From positions 1,488,001-1,552,000 of the forward strand of contig CBDDEI010000002.1 of the NCBI GenBank assembly GCA_965226775.1: DNA of 64,000 bases, read 5' to 3'. Both the position numbers and the translations under genes were made by a program. Origin of the DNA: CBDDEI01 sp965226775. Lineage in GTDB: Bacteria > Chloroflexota > Dehalococcoidia > SHYD01. Below the pieces are notes generated by a model. It did not search any database. It was not told the DNA's origin and worked only from the letters and a program-made list of their open reading frames with translations. Positions 18,271 to 26,501 of this stretch are shown piece by piece (position 1 is the first letter of the stretch; each line of letters opens with the position of its first letter).

Positions 18271-20145
18271 CTACGGCGAGCCGGGGTCGCTGCGACGGGG
18301 CAGGATGGGCAAGAAGCGCTGGTGCGGGGCGTGCACAGAGAGGTTCTTGGCAGTGGACTTCCCCGTCCAGACCGGCACGGATAGTCCCGGCGGCGCAAGT
18401 GCGGGAAAGGGGCTGTTGGGGCGTACGCGCACGTCGTAGAGGCCTGGCAATGCCTGCACTTTGTAGCGCCCGTTAGGATCGCTCGTCACCCTGGCATCGC
18501 CTACCTGCACCGGAATCCCCGCAAGGGGACGTGCGCTGCCATCCTGTACTTCCCCCTCCAGCACACCTCTCTCTATGCGGATTTCCGGCTCGACGATGAG
18601 CAACGGCCTACCCCCAACGATGAAATCAGTAAAGCCGCCCGTGCCGTCGTTCAAGGTTGCGGGCGGCAAGATCAGCGGCAAGAGCCGGTCCACAGGGGCT
18701 GGCAGCAATTGGGAGACGCCATCCAGCTGGACGTGGGTAGGCGCACTACTATCAATAGGCAACCGCACCGCGAGACCTGCGTTAGTCTGATCCCAGATGA
18801 TGCGCACCCGCTCCCCATTGCGCTTCAGCATCGTTACGAGCTCTATGCGTCCGTTATTGCTGGTGGTGTGGTAGGCCAGCTCAATGTCACGGAAGTAGCG
18901 CGTCGCGACTTTGAGCGCGTCCAGGGCCGGCCGCTTCTCTCCAGTGTTTCGCACCAGGCCAAAGTACTCGCCTGGGCCTAGCTCATCGTCGTACAGCTGG
19001 AAGACAAACACCTTCTCAACTCCCGCAACGCGTGCGTAGGAGAGCGCCTGAATGATGTACGCCGCCTGGTGCTCAATGCTGCCGCGGTGGCTGCCTGCGC
19101 TGCACGGAAACCACGGGGCGACACCCGCGTCGTCACAAACCGGGAGGTTGGTCTCCGTAATCCAGATGGGCTTTCTGGGCAGGAATACCTGGGCCAGTTC
19201 TGCCTTAATCCAGAGCGTACGGTCTAGGATCTGCTTGGGCCTGCTGTACCAATGCCACGCTGTTGCATCAAAAAAGTAGTCAGCCCTCTCCCCATCGGGG
19301 TCGCGCTGCAGCGCCGCCAGCAGCCGGGGAAAGAAGTCCTGCTGATGCCAGTAAGCCATGCCACCCATGACCACTGTCGCGTTCGGGTCGGCCAGCTTGA
19401 TGGTTAGGTAGGCGACTTTAAGCAACCGGGCGTAGCTTTCCTCGTCCCCATTCCAGAACCCGTACCAGCCAGTAGCCGCAGTGGGCCTGAAATCCGGCTC
19501 GTTCCATATCTCCCACGCCTCAACGCGCCCCTTGTAACGGGACGCCGTGTTGAAGACAAAGCGGGCCCACACGTTGCTGGGGTTGATAGTCTTGCGAGGG
19601 CCAGGTGCATCCGTGCCATCGGTAAAGATGGGCAGATAAAGGCCGCGTGGCGGTGAAGTGAGCGTGCTGGGCGAACCAGCGGCCTCCGCTAGCCGTTGCT
19701 GCGATGGCGTGTATGCGCGCTGTCCCACCAGCGGCGGCGCAGCGCCTCCACCCAGTCCCGCGGTGCCGGCCCACGGGGGAGTGCCCAGGAGGATGCCTAG
19801 AATGTGGAAGCCGTTGGCGCGGTCCGCATCGACCGTGGCGTCTTGCTCAGTGTATTCATAGACGCCGGGAGAGGTCTCTATCTCATTCCAGTAGAAGACC
19901 CAGCGGTTCCAGCTTACGCCCGCCTCCTGCGCCACTTGATAGCGCTCGGGAGAGAAGCTGCCATGCCCATAGCTGATGTGCGCGATGCCGTAATCCTGGT
20001 TCGGGCCGGCCAGCTCCGCAGCCGCGGCAATACTGACAGAGGGGATAGGGATGAAGAGTTGGAGGGCGGAAAGAAAGAGGGGCGCTAGGAGCAGGACATC
20101 TGCAGCCGCCAGAAGAATCCAGGACCGCCGCAATGGAGCTTTCAT
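18271..20145 (-). CDS. Secreted glycoside hydrolase (GH39/cellulase-superfamily-like) with C-terminal carboxypeptidase-regulatory-like domain
   Basis: A 624-aa exported protein. Residues about 9-43 form a signal or anchor (ILLAAADVLLLAPLFLSALQ). A TIM-barrel follows with WEIWNEPDF (acid/base candidate Glu216) and WITETN (nucleophile candidate Glu331), the two-glutamate arrangement of clan GH-A retaining enzymes such as GH39 and GH5. The last 100 residues (GVLEGEVQDGSARPLAGIPV, DPNGRYKVQALPGLYDVRV) look like a carboxypeptidase regulatory-like beta-sandwich, often a wall or carbohydrate attachment module. It is monocistronic on the minus strand and convergent with fmdB. The substrate is unknown. 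Confidence 0.8.
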   Translation of the reverse strand: MKAPLRRSWILLAAADVLLLAPLFLSALQLFIPIPSVSIAAAAELAGPNQDYGIAHISYGHGSFSPERYQVAQEAGVSWNRWVFYWNEIETSPGVYEYTEQDATVDADRANGFHILGILLGTPPWAGTAGLGGGAAPPLVGQRAYTPSQQRLAEAAGSPSTLTSPPRGLYLPIFTDGTDAPGPRKTINPSNVWARFVFNTASRYKGRVEAWEIWNEPDFRPTAATGWYGFWNGDEESYARLLKVAYLTIKLADPNATVVMGGMAYWHQQDFFPRLLAALQRDPDGERADYFFDATAWHWYSRPKQILDRTLWIKAELAQVFLPRKPIWITETNLPVCDDAGVAPWFPCSAGSHRGSIEHQAAYIIQALSYARVAGVEKVFVFQLYDDELGPGEYFGLVRNTGEKRPALDALKVATRYFRDIELAYHTTSNNGRIELVTMLKRNGERVRIIWDQTNAGLAVRLPIDSSAPTHVQLDGVSQLLPAPVDRLLPLILPPATLNDGTGGFTDFIVGGRPLLIVEPEIRIERGVLEGEVQDGSARPLAGIPVQVGDARVTSDPNGRYKVQALPGLYDVRVRPNSPFPALAPPGLSVPVWTGKSTAKNLSVHAPHQRFLPILPRRSDPGSP

Positions 20146-20511
20146 ACGTTGCTCTTACGATAGTAGCATCTTACGCGCTAGCATGAAAGCGGCTGTATGC
20201 TTACTTTTGCTGTTTAGGTTAGAATAAAAGCGCTATTTTGGGAGTGAGGCGCCCTCGACCATACGCAAAACCCACGCTATGTTAATCGTGCAGGGAAAGC
20301 ACTGGTTTGTGCAGAAAACTGGCGGATGATGGCTGATCACCTGCTAAAGTAAACGACAAAACTATTACGAATACCGACCATGAGCCGGCCGTCTCCGCGG
20401 GGTTGGCTGCGCTGCAGCTGCTAGACTGCGAAATGGGAGCGCGGGGCAGGTTGGAAGCGTTGCCCTAATCTAGTTGTACCAAACGCCTCCACCTGTATAA
20501 TAAAAGGCAGT
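20146..20511. other. Intergenic region between the glycoside hydrolase and tRNA-Val
   Basis: A stretch of 366 bp with no convincing gene. It holds the tRNA-Val promoter at its right end and must contain the minus-strand promoter of the hydrolase gene, which I could not assign to clear hexamers. Confidence 0.5.
20474..20501 (+). promoter_or_regulatory. Promoter of tRNA-Val
   Basis: TTGTAC (20474-20479) and a perfect TATAAT (20496-20501) are separated by 16 bp, with the tRNA 5' end 11 bp after the -10 box. Confidence 0.75.
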
Positions 20512-20588
20512 GGGCGGTTAGCTCAGTTGGGATGAGCGCTTGCTTCACACGCAAGAGGTCACTGGTTCGAGCCCAGTACCGCCCACCA
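20512..20588 (+). tRNA. tRNA-Val (anticodon CAC)
   Basis: The acceptor stem GGGCGGT/ACCGCCC is perfect, with discriminator A and encoded CCA. The anticodon loop TTCACAC carries CAC, the D-arm is GCTCAGTTGGGATGAGC, and the T-arm is CTGGTTCGAGCCCAG. An accessory block of AT-richer genes begins right after its 3' end, the usual place for island integration. Confidence 0.96.
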
Positions 20589-20720
20589 CCTCTGATACTA
20601 GAGCCTTTTTCAATTCCTTACTCGGTGATACTAGATCATTAGTGGGCCCGTTTTTATGTCTCCGAAAAGAAAAACCTACTCCAATTAGAATCCTAATGTC
20701 CGTCATGATTAAGGAGAAGT

Positions 20721-20909
20721 ATGTTACCAGATGAAGGGCGTAGTCCCTCGTTTATAGATCAGATCCTAGAGCACGCTCTCGAAACACTTTCTGAGAACCC
20801 TGCCTTCGACGAAGAAACTTTGAGGCGTCTTAGTGAGCTCGCTGGGTCAGCAGATCTAAACAAATTTGAGCGGGTTGTAGAAGCGCTGAGCACCAGCAAA
20901 GGAAAATAA
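20721..20909 (+). CDS. Small protein preceding an SMC-like ATPase (unrecognised)
   Basis: A 62-aa acidic, helical-looking protein (IDQILEHALETLSENPAF, ETLRRLSELAGS). I do not recognise a family. The start ATG has AAGGAGAAGT directly upstream. The stop codon (TAA, 20907-20909) lies one base before the TTG start of the ATPase, so the two are translationally coupled. It is therefore probably a cassette component. Base composition is lower in GC than the housekeeping genes. Confidence 0.65.
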   Translation: MLPDEGRSPSFIDQILEHALETLSENPAFDEETLRRLSELAGSADLNKFERVVEALSTSKGK

Positions 20910-20910
20910 C

Positions 20911-22996
20911 TTGAGATTACAGAAGTTGACGGTGCAGAATGTGCGAGGACTTCCTGACTTGCACCTCCAATTGGATGGCAATAACGTCGTAATATGGGGC
21001 CCAAATGGCGCAGGTAAGAGTTGCGTCGTTGATGCAATTGACTTTCTGTTCACAGGGAAGATCTCTCGGTTGGTGGGCGAAGGTACCGCTGGAATCACTC
21101 TGTTACGCCACGGCCCTCACATCGACCACGACGCGGAATCGGCAGTCGTAACAGCTACCGTGCAGTTGGAAGGTCTTCTTGAACCCATTGAAATCACGCG
21201 CTGCATGGCCCGGCCAGACAACTTGGAATGCCCCGATGAGGCGAGAGCACTCTTGGCAACACCAACGACTTGATGCGTAGGGGCGGTGTTGTCTTAACTC
21301 GGCGGGATATCCTGCGCTATGTAGCGGCGGAGGGCGGGAACGCGCCGATGAAATCCAAAAGCTCCAGACGATCTCAAGGATGAAGACGATGTAAGATCGC
21401 AGCCGGCACCGCGCTGGAACCGAGTTAAAGCGCAATGAGCGCGATGCCCAAAAAGCAGTCCGTCACCGCTAAGGCAGAAGTCAACGTAACCCTCGGTATG
21501 ACCAAGTATAGCGATAAGGACGTTTTCGAAGTGGTCAACACATCTCGACACAAAGTTGGGTAGGGGGCCAGTTGATGTACTGCCGTCCCCAGAGATTTAA
21601 GGAAGGAATTGCACCGCCAGCAGCACGTGAAACCAGGTCATCCTCCGTTAATTTGACTCTTTTCCAGCAAGTTGTCCAGCAAATCCGGCAAGCGACTCAT
21701 TCCGAGCCTCGTTACGAATCTGGAAAAGAATGATTCAAACTTACGGAGCCAACCTAGAGAATCTTAAAGCGAACCCTGGATTACTTGCCGAACTGGAACG
21801 GCTAGAGCTAACGACACGTGCGGCGCGTTTTGTTGAAGACTCGACTGTCAAGTGCCCCGTATGTCGGGCGATTTGGCCTGAAGGACATCTCAAGACCCAC
21901 CTAGAGGCTAGAATAGCCACCGCTCAGGCTGCTGAGGTCGTAAGGAAGGAAATCTTGGAATCTGCCGAAGCCCTAGCTATGCCAGCACGGACTCTGCGGG
22001 CCAACGTCGACGCCCTCAAAGATACCATAAAGGCTGCTGCCGAGAGGGATACCAGAGATCAAGACCTACAGGTCATAGATTCTTGGCTGAAGAGCTTGAA
22101 CGACCTGTTGACAGCACTAGCTAAACCAGTAGAACAGTATCTTGATAGCGGTTTCTCTACCACACGTTGTCGCTCGTCTGTTTGCTCCGGAAACCTTAAT
22201 CGACTTGCTTAATCGAATTGAGAAGACCGTTCAAGAGGCGTTGCCGAAACCGACACCAGAGCAAACAGCATGGGACACACTTACACGGCTGGAAGAAAGC
22301 GTGAGGGCTCTCGAAACCAGGATCCATGAAAAGGAAATTGCCAGTCTCTATTCCGATCGTTCAAAGATTCTGTTAGACGAGTATGAAAAGGCTCGTGACT
22401 TGGTGTTAGAGGGCCTATATTCCCGAATCGCCAACCGCTTCGTGGAGTTCTATTGCGTATTGCACGCCCATGAAAGCGACCATTTTCGTGCGAAGTTACA
22501 ACCACAAGGTCCCTCGCTAACATTCGAGGTCGACTTTTTGGGCCGCGGAACCCATCCACCGCATGCACTCCACAGTGAAGGGCATCAGGATAGCATGGGC
22601 GTCTGTTTGTTCCTAGCGCTCAATGAAGAACTTGCCAAGGGGGAGCTTAGCCTAATCATCTTGGACGACGTGATGATGTCGGTGGACACTGGGCACCGAA
22701 AAGATGTATGCCGCCTACTCAACGAACAGTTTCCAGATCGGCAGTTCGTTATCACTACCCATGATAGAACTTGGGCCAAACAACTTAAGCAAGAAAGAGT
22801 AGTCAGAGCTGACCAAGTTATTGAGTTCACTGGTTGGACAGTGGAAAACGGCCCACATACCCATCGGCAGATGGACTTGTGGGAGACTATACAGGCGGAC
22901 CTCGGTCGGGACGATGTTGACGGGGCGGCCTTTAAGCTCCGGAGAGGTAGTGAGGATTTTTTGAAAGCGTTTGTAACACTTTGGGAGCGGAGGTAA
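20911..22996 (+). pseudogene. SMC/RecF-like coiled-coil ABC ATPase, multiply frameshifted
   Basis: N-terminus (TTG start, AAAGGAAA upstream) has MRLQKLTVQNVRGLPDLHLQ and the Walker A motif WGPNGAGKSCVVDAIDF. A central hook-like Cys pair (VKCPVCRAIWPEGHL) lies in a coiled-coil-rich region. The C-terminus has the ABC signature region HSEGHQDSMGVCLFLAL, Walker B LSLIILDDVMMSVD and the H-loop FVITTHDRTW. These belong to one protein of about 690 aa, but the frame shifts about ten times: near 21260, 21347, 21372, 21400, 21455, 21562, 21598, 21695, 21755 and 22165. Every fragment still reads as sensible protein (for example VVLTRRDILRYVAAEGG and KAEVNVTLGMTKYSDKDVF). That suggests recent decay or sequence error. 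Similar ATPases occur in defence and DNA-repair loci. Confidence 0.75.
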
Positions 22997-23010
22997 CCTA
23001 CAATTCAGGA

Positions 23011-23583
23011 ATGCAATGGCAACTAGACGATTGGCTGCCCGCCGCCATAGAACAATACAAAGACCTCTTGAAAAGGGGGCGCCGTGCTGCTCTGTCATGG
23101 GATAACAAGGAGACTGTTGCGGAATTTGACGAGCTAGAGTTCCTCAGAAAGCAAGTTTATGACCGAACTTATGCGGAGCAATGGGCGATCAACGCTTCTG
23201 TTCACTTCAACAATTGGGCGAACATGTCCAAAGAGGACTTCTTGCCAGTAACAGACGCTTTCAGAGACGTCCAGGGCCTCTTTGCATGCCCATCTTGCGG
23301 TGGGCTTCTGCGAAAAGGTCCCTCACAAGGGTCGACTCCCCAAATTGTCAAATGCCCGTGCTGGGAAGGTCAATTGGCTCCTTTAGCGATAACAGCCCAT
23401 GGGTTAATAGCTGCTAGCCGCCTTTCCGTACATTTCATCACGTGCTCAGAGCATGGTACTGGCTATGGCAGCGTCGAAGCTACGCATACCAATGCGCTAC
23501 GCAAGTATGCCGTGGCCCCCGCTAACACATTCGCAGTACACAATAGACACGAAAAGCTGAGGTGTTCGTGGGCAATGGACTAG
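23011..23583 (+). CDS. Zinc-ribbon protein of the ATPase cassette, probably with a replaced C-terminus
   Basis: A protein of about 190 aa directly following the SMC-like ATPase. ATG 23011 is the first Met; a TTG at 22981 would overlap the ATPase end and cannot be excluded. The N-terminal half (DDWLPAAIEQYKDLLKRGRR, EQWAINASVHFNNWANMS) is helical and leads to a CPSCGG zinc-ribbon half followed by VKCPC. From about 23449 the DNA closely matches the reverse of the 3' end of the kinase gene at 26525-26608 (28 identical bases at AATGCGCTACGCAAGTATGC...). So the last 45 residues are probably antisense read-through of a foreign fragment. Function unknown. Confidence 0.55.
   Translation: MQWQLDDWLPAAIEQYKDLLKRGRRAALSWDNKETVAEFDELEFLRKQVYDRTYAEQWAINASVHFNNWANMSKEDFLPVTDAFRDVQGLFACPSCGGLLRKGPSQGSTPQIVKCPCWEGQLAPLAITAHGLIAASRLSVHFITCSEHGTGYGSVEATHTNALRKYAVAPANTFAVHNRHEKLRCSWAMD
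23449..23537 (-). pseudogene. Fragment of an APH-like kinase gene 3' end
   Basis: About 85 bp match 26525-26608, the 3' end of the intact kinase gene, with small gaps. The shared block includes GGCTATGGCAGCGTCGAA and AATGCGCTACGCAAGTATGC. In the minus frame both encode the conserved ATAYLRSALERFDAAIA tail. This is a relic of a second paralogue or of a partial duplication. Confidence 0.7.
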
Positions 23584-23718
23584 AAGCCACCACATAGTCG
23601 GACGACACCATTCGTGCGGGGTGATATCGTCCTTGAGGAGAACCCGTCGTCTTTTGCTTCGGTATCACGACGCTAATGCGCGGTTCGACTCTCCCTAGAT
23701 GGGCCAAATACCTTATCG

Positions 23719-23724
23719 TATAAT
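23719..23724 (+). promoter_or_regulatory. Possible -10 element of the S9 peptidase gene
   Basis: A perfect TATAAT lies 50 bp upstream of the TTG start. No good -35 hexamer is found at 16-18 bp. Confidence 0.35.
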
Positions 23725-23773
23725 GTTGCTGCCGCTGCCCATTTTCTAGACCGAACACAGGGAGAGTTCTAGT

Positions 23774-26338
23774 TTGTCGTATCTGCGCCGCGCCCTGATT
23801 GTGTTGGCCGCTCTCGCTATTGCTGCATTCATTTTTGTTGTACGCCAAAGCGGGCCGCCGCAACCCTCTCCGACACCTGCCGCCGCTCCGACCGTGACTG
23901 CTGCAATCCCAACCCCCATGCCACAGGTGGCTGCAGAACCCTCGCAAACGCCGAAGCCTACCGCCACGGTAGCTCCGCAACCCACAGCTACGCCCACGCC
24001 TACGCCTACGCCCACGCCCACGCCCACGCCTACGCCTACGCCTGCCCCTCCACCGACTCCCTCTCCGGAACCATCACCACTGGTTGTGCCCACGCCAACG
24101 CTTGCCCCTCCACCGACCCCCTCTCCGGAACCATCACCACTGGTTGTGCCCACGCCTGCTCCGAGCCCAACTCCGGCTCCTACTCCGGAGCCGACGCCAG
24201 ACGCTACGCCTGAGGCTACTCCCGACACGGAACCAACACCGGCTGCTACGCAGGTCCCTGGACCCACCCCGCCTCTTGCCGAGGAGCGTCCTCACAGCTT
24301 CACGTATCATGGGATTACGGTGGAGGACCCCTGGCACTGGCTGGAGGACGAGGACTACCCGACGGTGGACGACGAGGATGTGCTGGCTTACTTGGAGGCG
24401 GAAAACGACTATTTTGATGCCACCATGGCGCCCTACCAGGACTTGATTGATGCCATCTTCGAGGAGATCGAGGGGCGTCAGCCGGCGGAACTGACCAGTC
24501 TGCCCCAGCGGCGGGGGGCCTGGTATTACCAGTGGAGGTACGGCGAGGGGAGCGAGTACCGCCAGTGGCTGCGCTGGCCTGCATCGGATCCGGATGCACG
24601 GGAAGGCCCCACTGACAACGTTCAGGTGTTCCTGGATGCGCCGGAGCTGGCGAAGGACCTGGAATACTTCCGCCTGGGTTCTCTGTCGGTGAGCAACAAC
24701 GGCTCCCTGCTGGCCTACAGCACCGACACCAACGGGGCGGAACGGTACACCATGGTGATCAAGGACCTGGAAACCGGGGAGTTGAGGGAGGATAAGATTG
24801 AGGAAATGAGGGGACGGGCCGTCTGGTCTCCCGACGACTCATCCTTCTTCTACACCTCGCTGGACGAAAACGGGCATCCATGGCAGGTGCGGAGGCACGT
24901 TGTGGGTGAGCCCGTCGAGAACGACACCGTGGTCTATGAAGAGGCCAACGCTGGATTTTTCGTCCGCGTATCAGGCACGAACTCCAAGCAGTACGTCGTC
25001 ATCAGCGCAGGAGACCATGTGACCTCAGAGTTGCGGCTCATCCCAGCGGACGACCCCGCGGCTGAACCGGTCCTGGTAGCGCCCCGGAGGGCAGGCCACG
25101 ATTACTCGATTGACCACCAGGGCGACCGCTTTGTCATCATGACCAACGACAACCACCAGAACTTCCGGCTGGCGATTGCGCCCGAGGACAACCCCACCGA
25201 AGCGGCGTGGCAAACCCTTCTGCAGGGTTCTGACTCCCTGTACCTCCTCCACTATCGCGTGACGGAGGATTACATTGCGGTGGAGGAACGGATCGACGGC
25301 TTGGACCAGGTGCGCATCATCGACCGTGCAGGGAATTCGACACACATCGAGTTTCCCGAGGATGCCTACACCGCCTACATCTCATCCAACCCCGAATTCG
25401 ACGATAACACCCTCCGTCTCACCTACACGTCCATGACCACACCGTGGACGGACTTTGACTATCACATCGACACGAGAGAACTGGAACTACTGAGGGTGCA
25501 AGAAATACCCAGCGGGTACGATGGCTCGGAGTACGTGACCCACAGGGAACTGGCCCCGGCAAGGGATGGAGTGCAGGTGCCGGTGTCCATCGTGCGACAC
25601 AAGGACACCCCGGTGGACGGCTCGGCGCCCCTGTATATCTATGGATACGGCGCCTACGGCAGCGGCATTTCTCCGTACTTTTCCTCCGCTCGGCTGTCCC
25701 TGCTGGACCGGGGGTTCATCTTCGCCATTGCCCATGTCCGGGGCGGCGACGATTTGGGATACCACTGGTACGAGGCCGGGAAACTGTTCCAGAGGGCCAA
25801 CACCTTCAACGATTTCGTAGATGTGGCCCGCCACCTCGTAGACAAGGGATACGGTTCGGAGGGTCGAATTGCCATTTCCGGGGCCAGCGCGGGCGGGACC
25901 CTCATGGGGGCAGTTGTGAACCAGGCCCCGGAACTCTGGGGCGCGGTCGTTACCCAGGTCCCCTTTGTGGATGTGCTCAACACCATGCTCAATGCCGACC
26001 TTCCCCTGACCCCGCCGGAGTGGCCGGAGTGGGGCAACCCCATCGAGGACAAGGCTGCCTTCGAGTACATTCGTTCCTACTCTCCCTACGACCAGCTCAT
26101 GCCGGGGGAATATCCGCCGATAATGGTGACGGCCGGCCTGAACGACCGCCGAGTGACGTACTGGGAACCGGCCAAGTACGTGGCCAAGCTGCGGGCGGTC
26201 AAGACGGACGATAACCTGGCACTACTCAAGACCGACATGGGTTCCGGGCACGGCGGAAGGTCAGGACGGACCGCCCGGTGGTACGAAATTGCCGAGGAAT
26301 ATGCCTTCATGCTGGCCAGCCTGGGACTGGCAAAGTAG
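23774..26338 (+). CDS. Prolyl oligopeptidase family serine peptidase (oligopeptidase B-like, S9A), membrane-anchored
   Basis: An 854-aa protein starting at TTG with GGGAGAG upstream. Residues about 8-24 (ALIVLAALAIAAFIFVV) form a single membrane anchor or signal. Residues 30-165 are a Pro/Thr-rich linker built on repeated TPTP and a duplicated 20-residue unit. The peptidase then follows: the S9 N-terminal segment HGITVEDPWHWLEDEDYP, a beta-propeller, and an alpha/beta hydrolase domain. The triad is Ser705 in GASAGG, Asp791 in AGLNDRRV and His826 in GSGHGG. Oligopeptidase B cleaves short peptides after basic residues; the linker suggests an outward-facing enzyme. It stands alone between accessory genes. 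Confidence 0.9.
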   Translation: MSYLRRALIVLAALAIAAFIFVVRQSGPPQPSPTPAAAPTVTAAIPTPMPQVAAEPSQTPKPTATVAPQPTATPTPTPTPTPTPTPTPTPAPPPTPSPEPSPLVVPTPTLAPPPTPSPEPSPLVVPTPAPSPTPAPTPEPTPDATPEATPDTEPTPAATQVPGPTPPLAEERPHSFTYHGITVEDPWHWLEDEDYPTVDDEDVLAYLEAENDYFDATMAPYQDLIDAIFEEIEGRQPAELTSLPQRRGAWYYQWRYGEGSEYRQWLRWPASDPDAREGPTDNVQVFLDAPELAKDLEYFRLGSLSVSNNGSLLAYSTDTNGAERYTMVIKDLETGELREDKIEEMRGRAVWSPDDSSFFYTSLDENGHPWQVRRHVVGEPVENDTVVYEEANAGFFVRVSGTNSKQYVVISAGDHVTSELRLIPADDPAAEPVLVAPRRAGHDYSIDHQGDRFVIMTNDNHQNFRLAIAPEDNPTEAAWQTLLQGSDSLYLLHYRVTEDYIAVEERIDGLDQVRIIDRAGNSTHIEFPEDAYTAYISSNPEFDDNTLRLTYTSMTTPWTDFDYHIDTRELELLRVQEIPSGYDGSEYVTHRELAPARDGVQVPVSIVRHKDTPVDGSAPLYIYGYGAYGSGISPYFSSARLSLLDRGFIFAIAHVRGGDDLGYHWYEAGKLFQRANTFNDFVDVARHLVDKGYGSEGRIAISGASAGGTLMGAVVNQAPELWGAVVTQVPFVDVLNTMLNADLPLTPPEWPEWGNPIEDKAAFEYIRSYSPYDQLMPGEYPPIMVTAGLNDRRVTYWEPAKYVAKLRAVKTDDNLALLKTDMGSGHGGRSGRTARWYEIAEEYAFMLASLGLAK
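24001..24155 (+). repeat. In-gene Pro/Thr-codon repeats in the S9 peptidase
   Basis: The linker contains an array of ACGCC(T/C) hexamers at about 23991-24045 encoding (TP)n. Two nearly identical 53-bp blocks follow at 24043-24095 and 24103-24155 (period 60 bp), beginning GCCCCTCCACCGA and ending GTTGTGCCCACGCC. Confidence 0.85.
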
Positions 26339-26501
26339 CCGGTTCACGCGGCCCACCATACCGGACAACAGTTCTGCAGCGTCTGCGTTGTGGATCATGC
26401 TTAGGGCCGCCACCTTGATTCAGGCGAGTAGGGCCACAGCCATCCAGCCTGATGCGGGTTGGGTCGCTAGGTAATGGATGCTCTAAGATAACACCCATCG
26501 A

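Noticed and set aside
23746..24267. 173-aa Gly/Val-rich minus-strand frame opposite the peptidase linker
   Set aside because: It is the complement of the Pro/Thr codon repeats; low complexity with no ribosome binding site.
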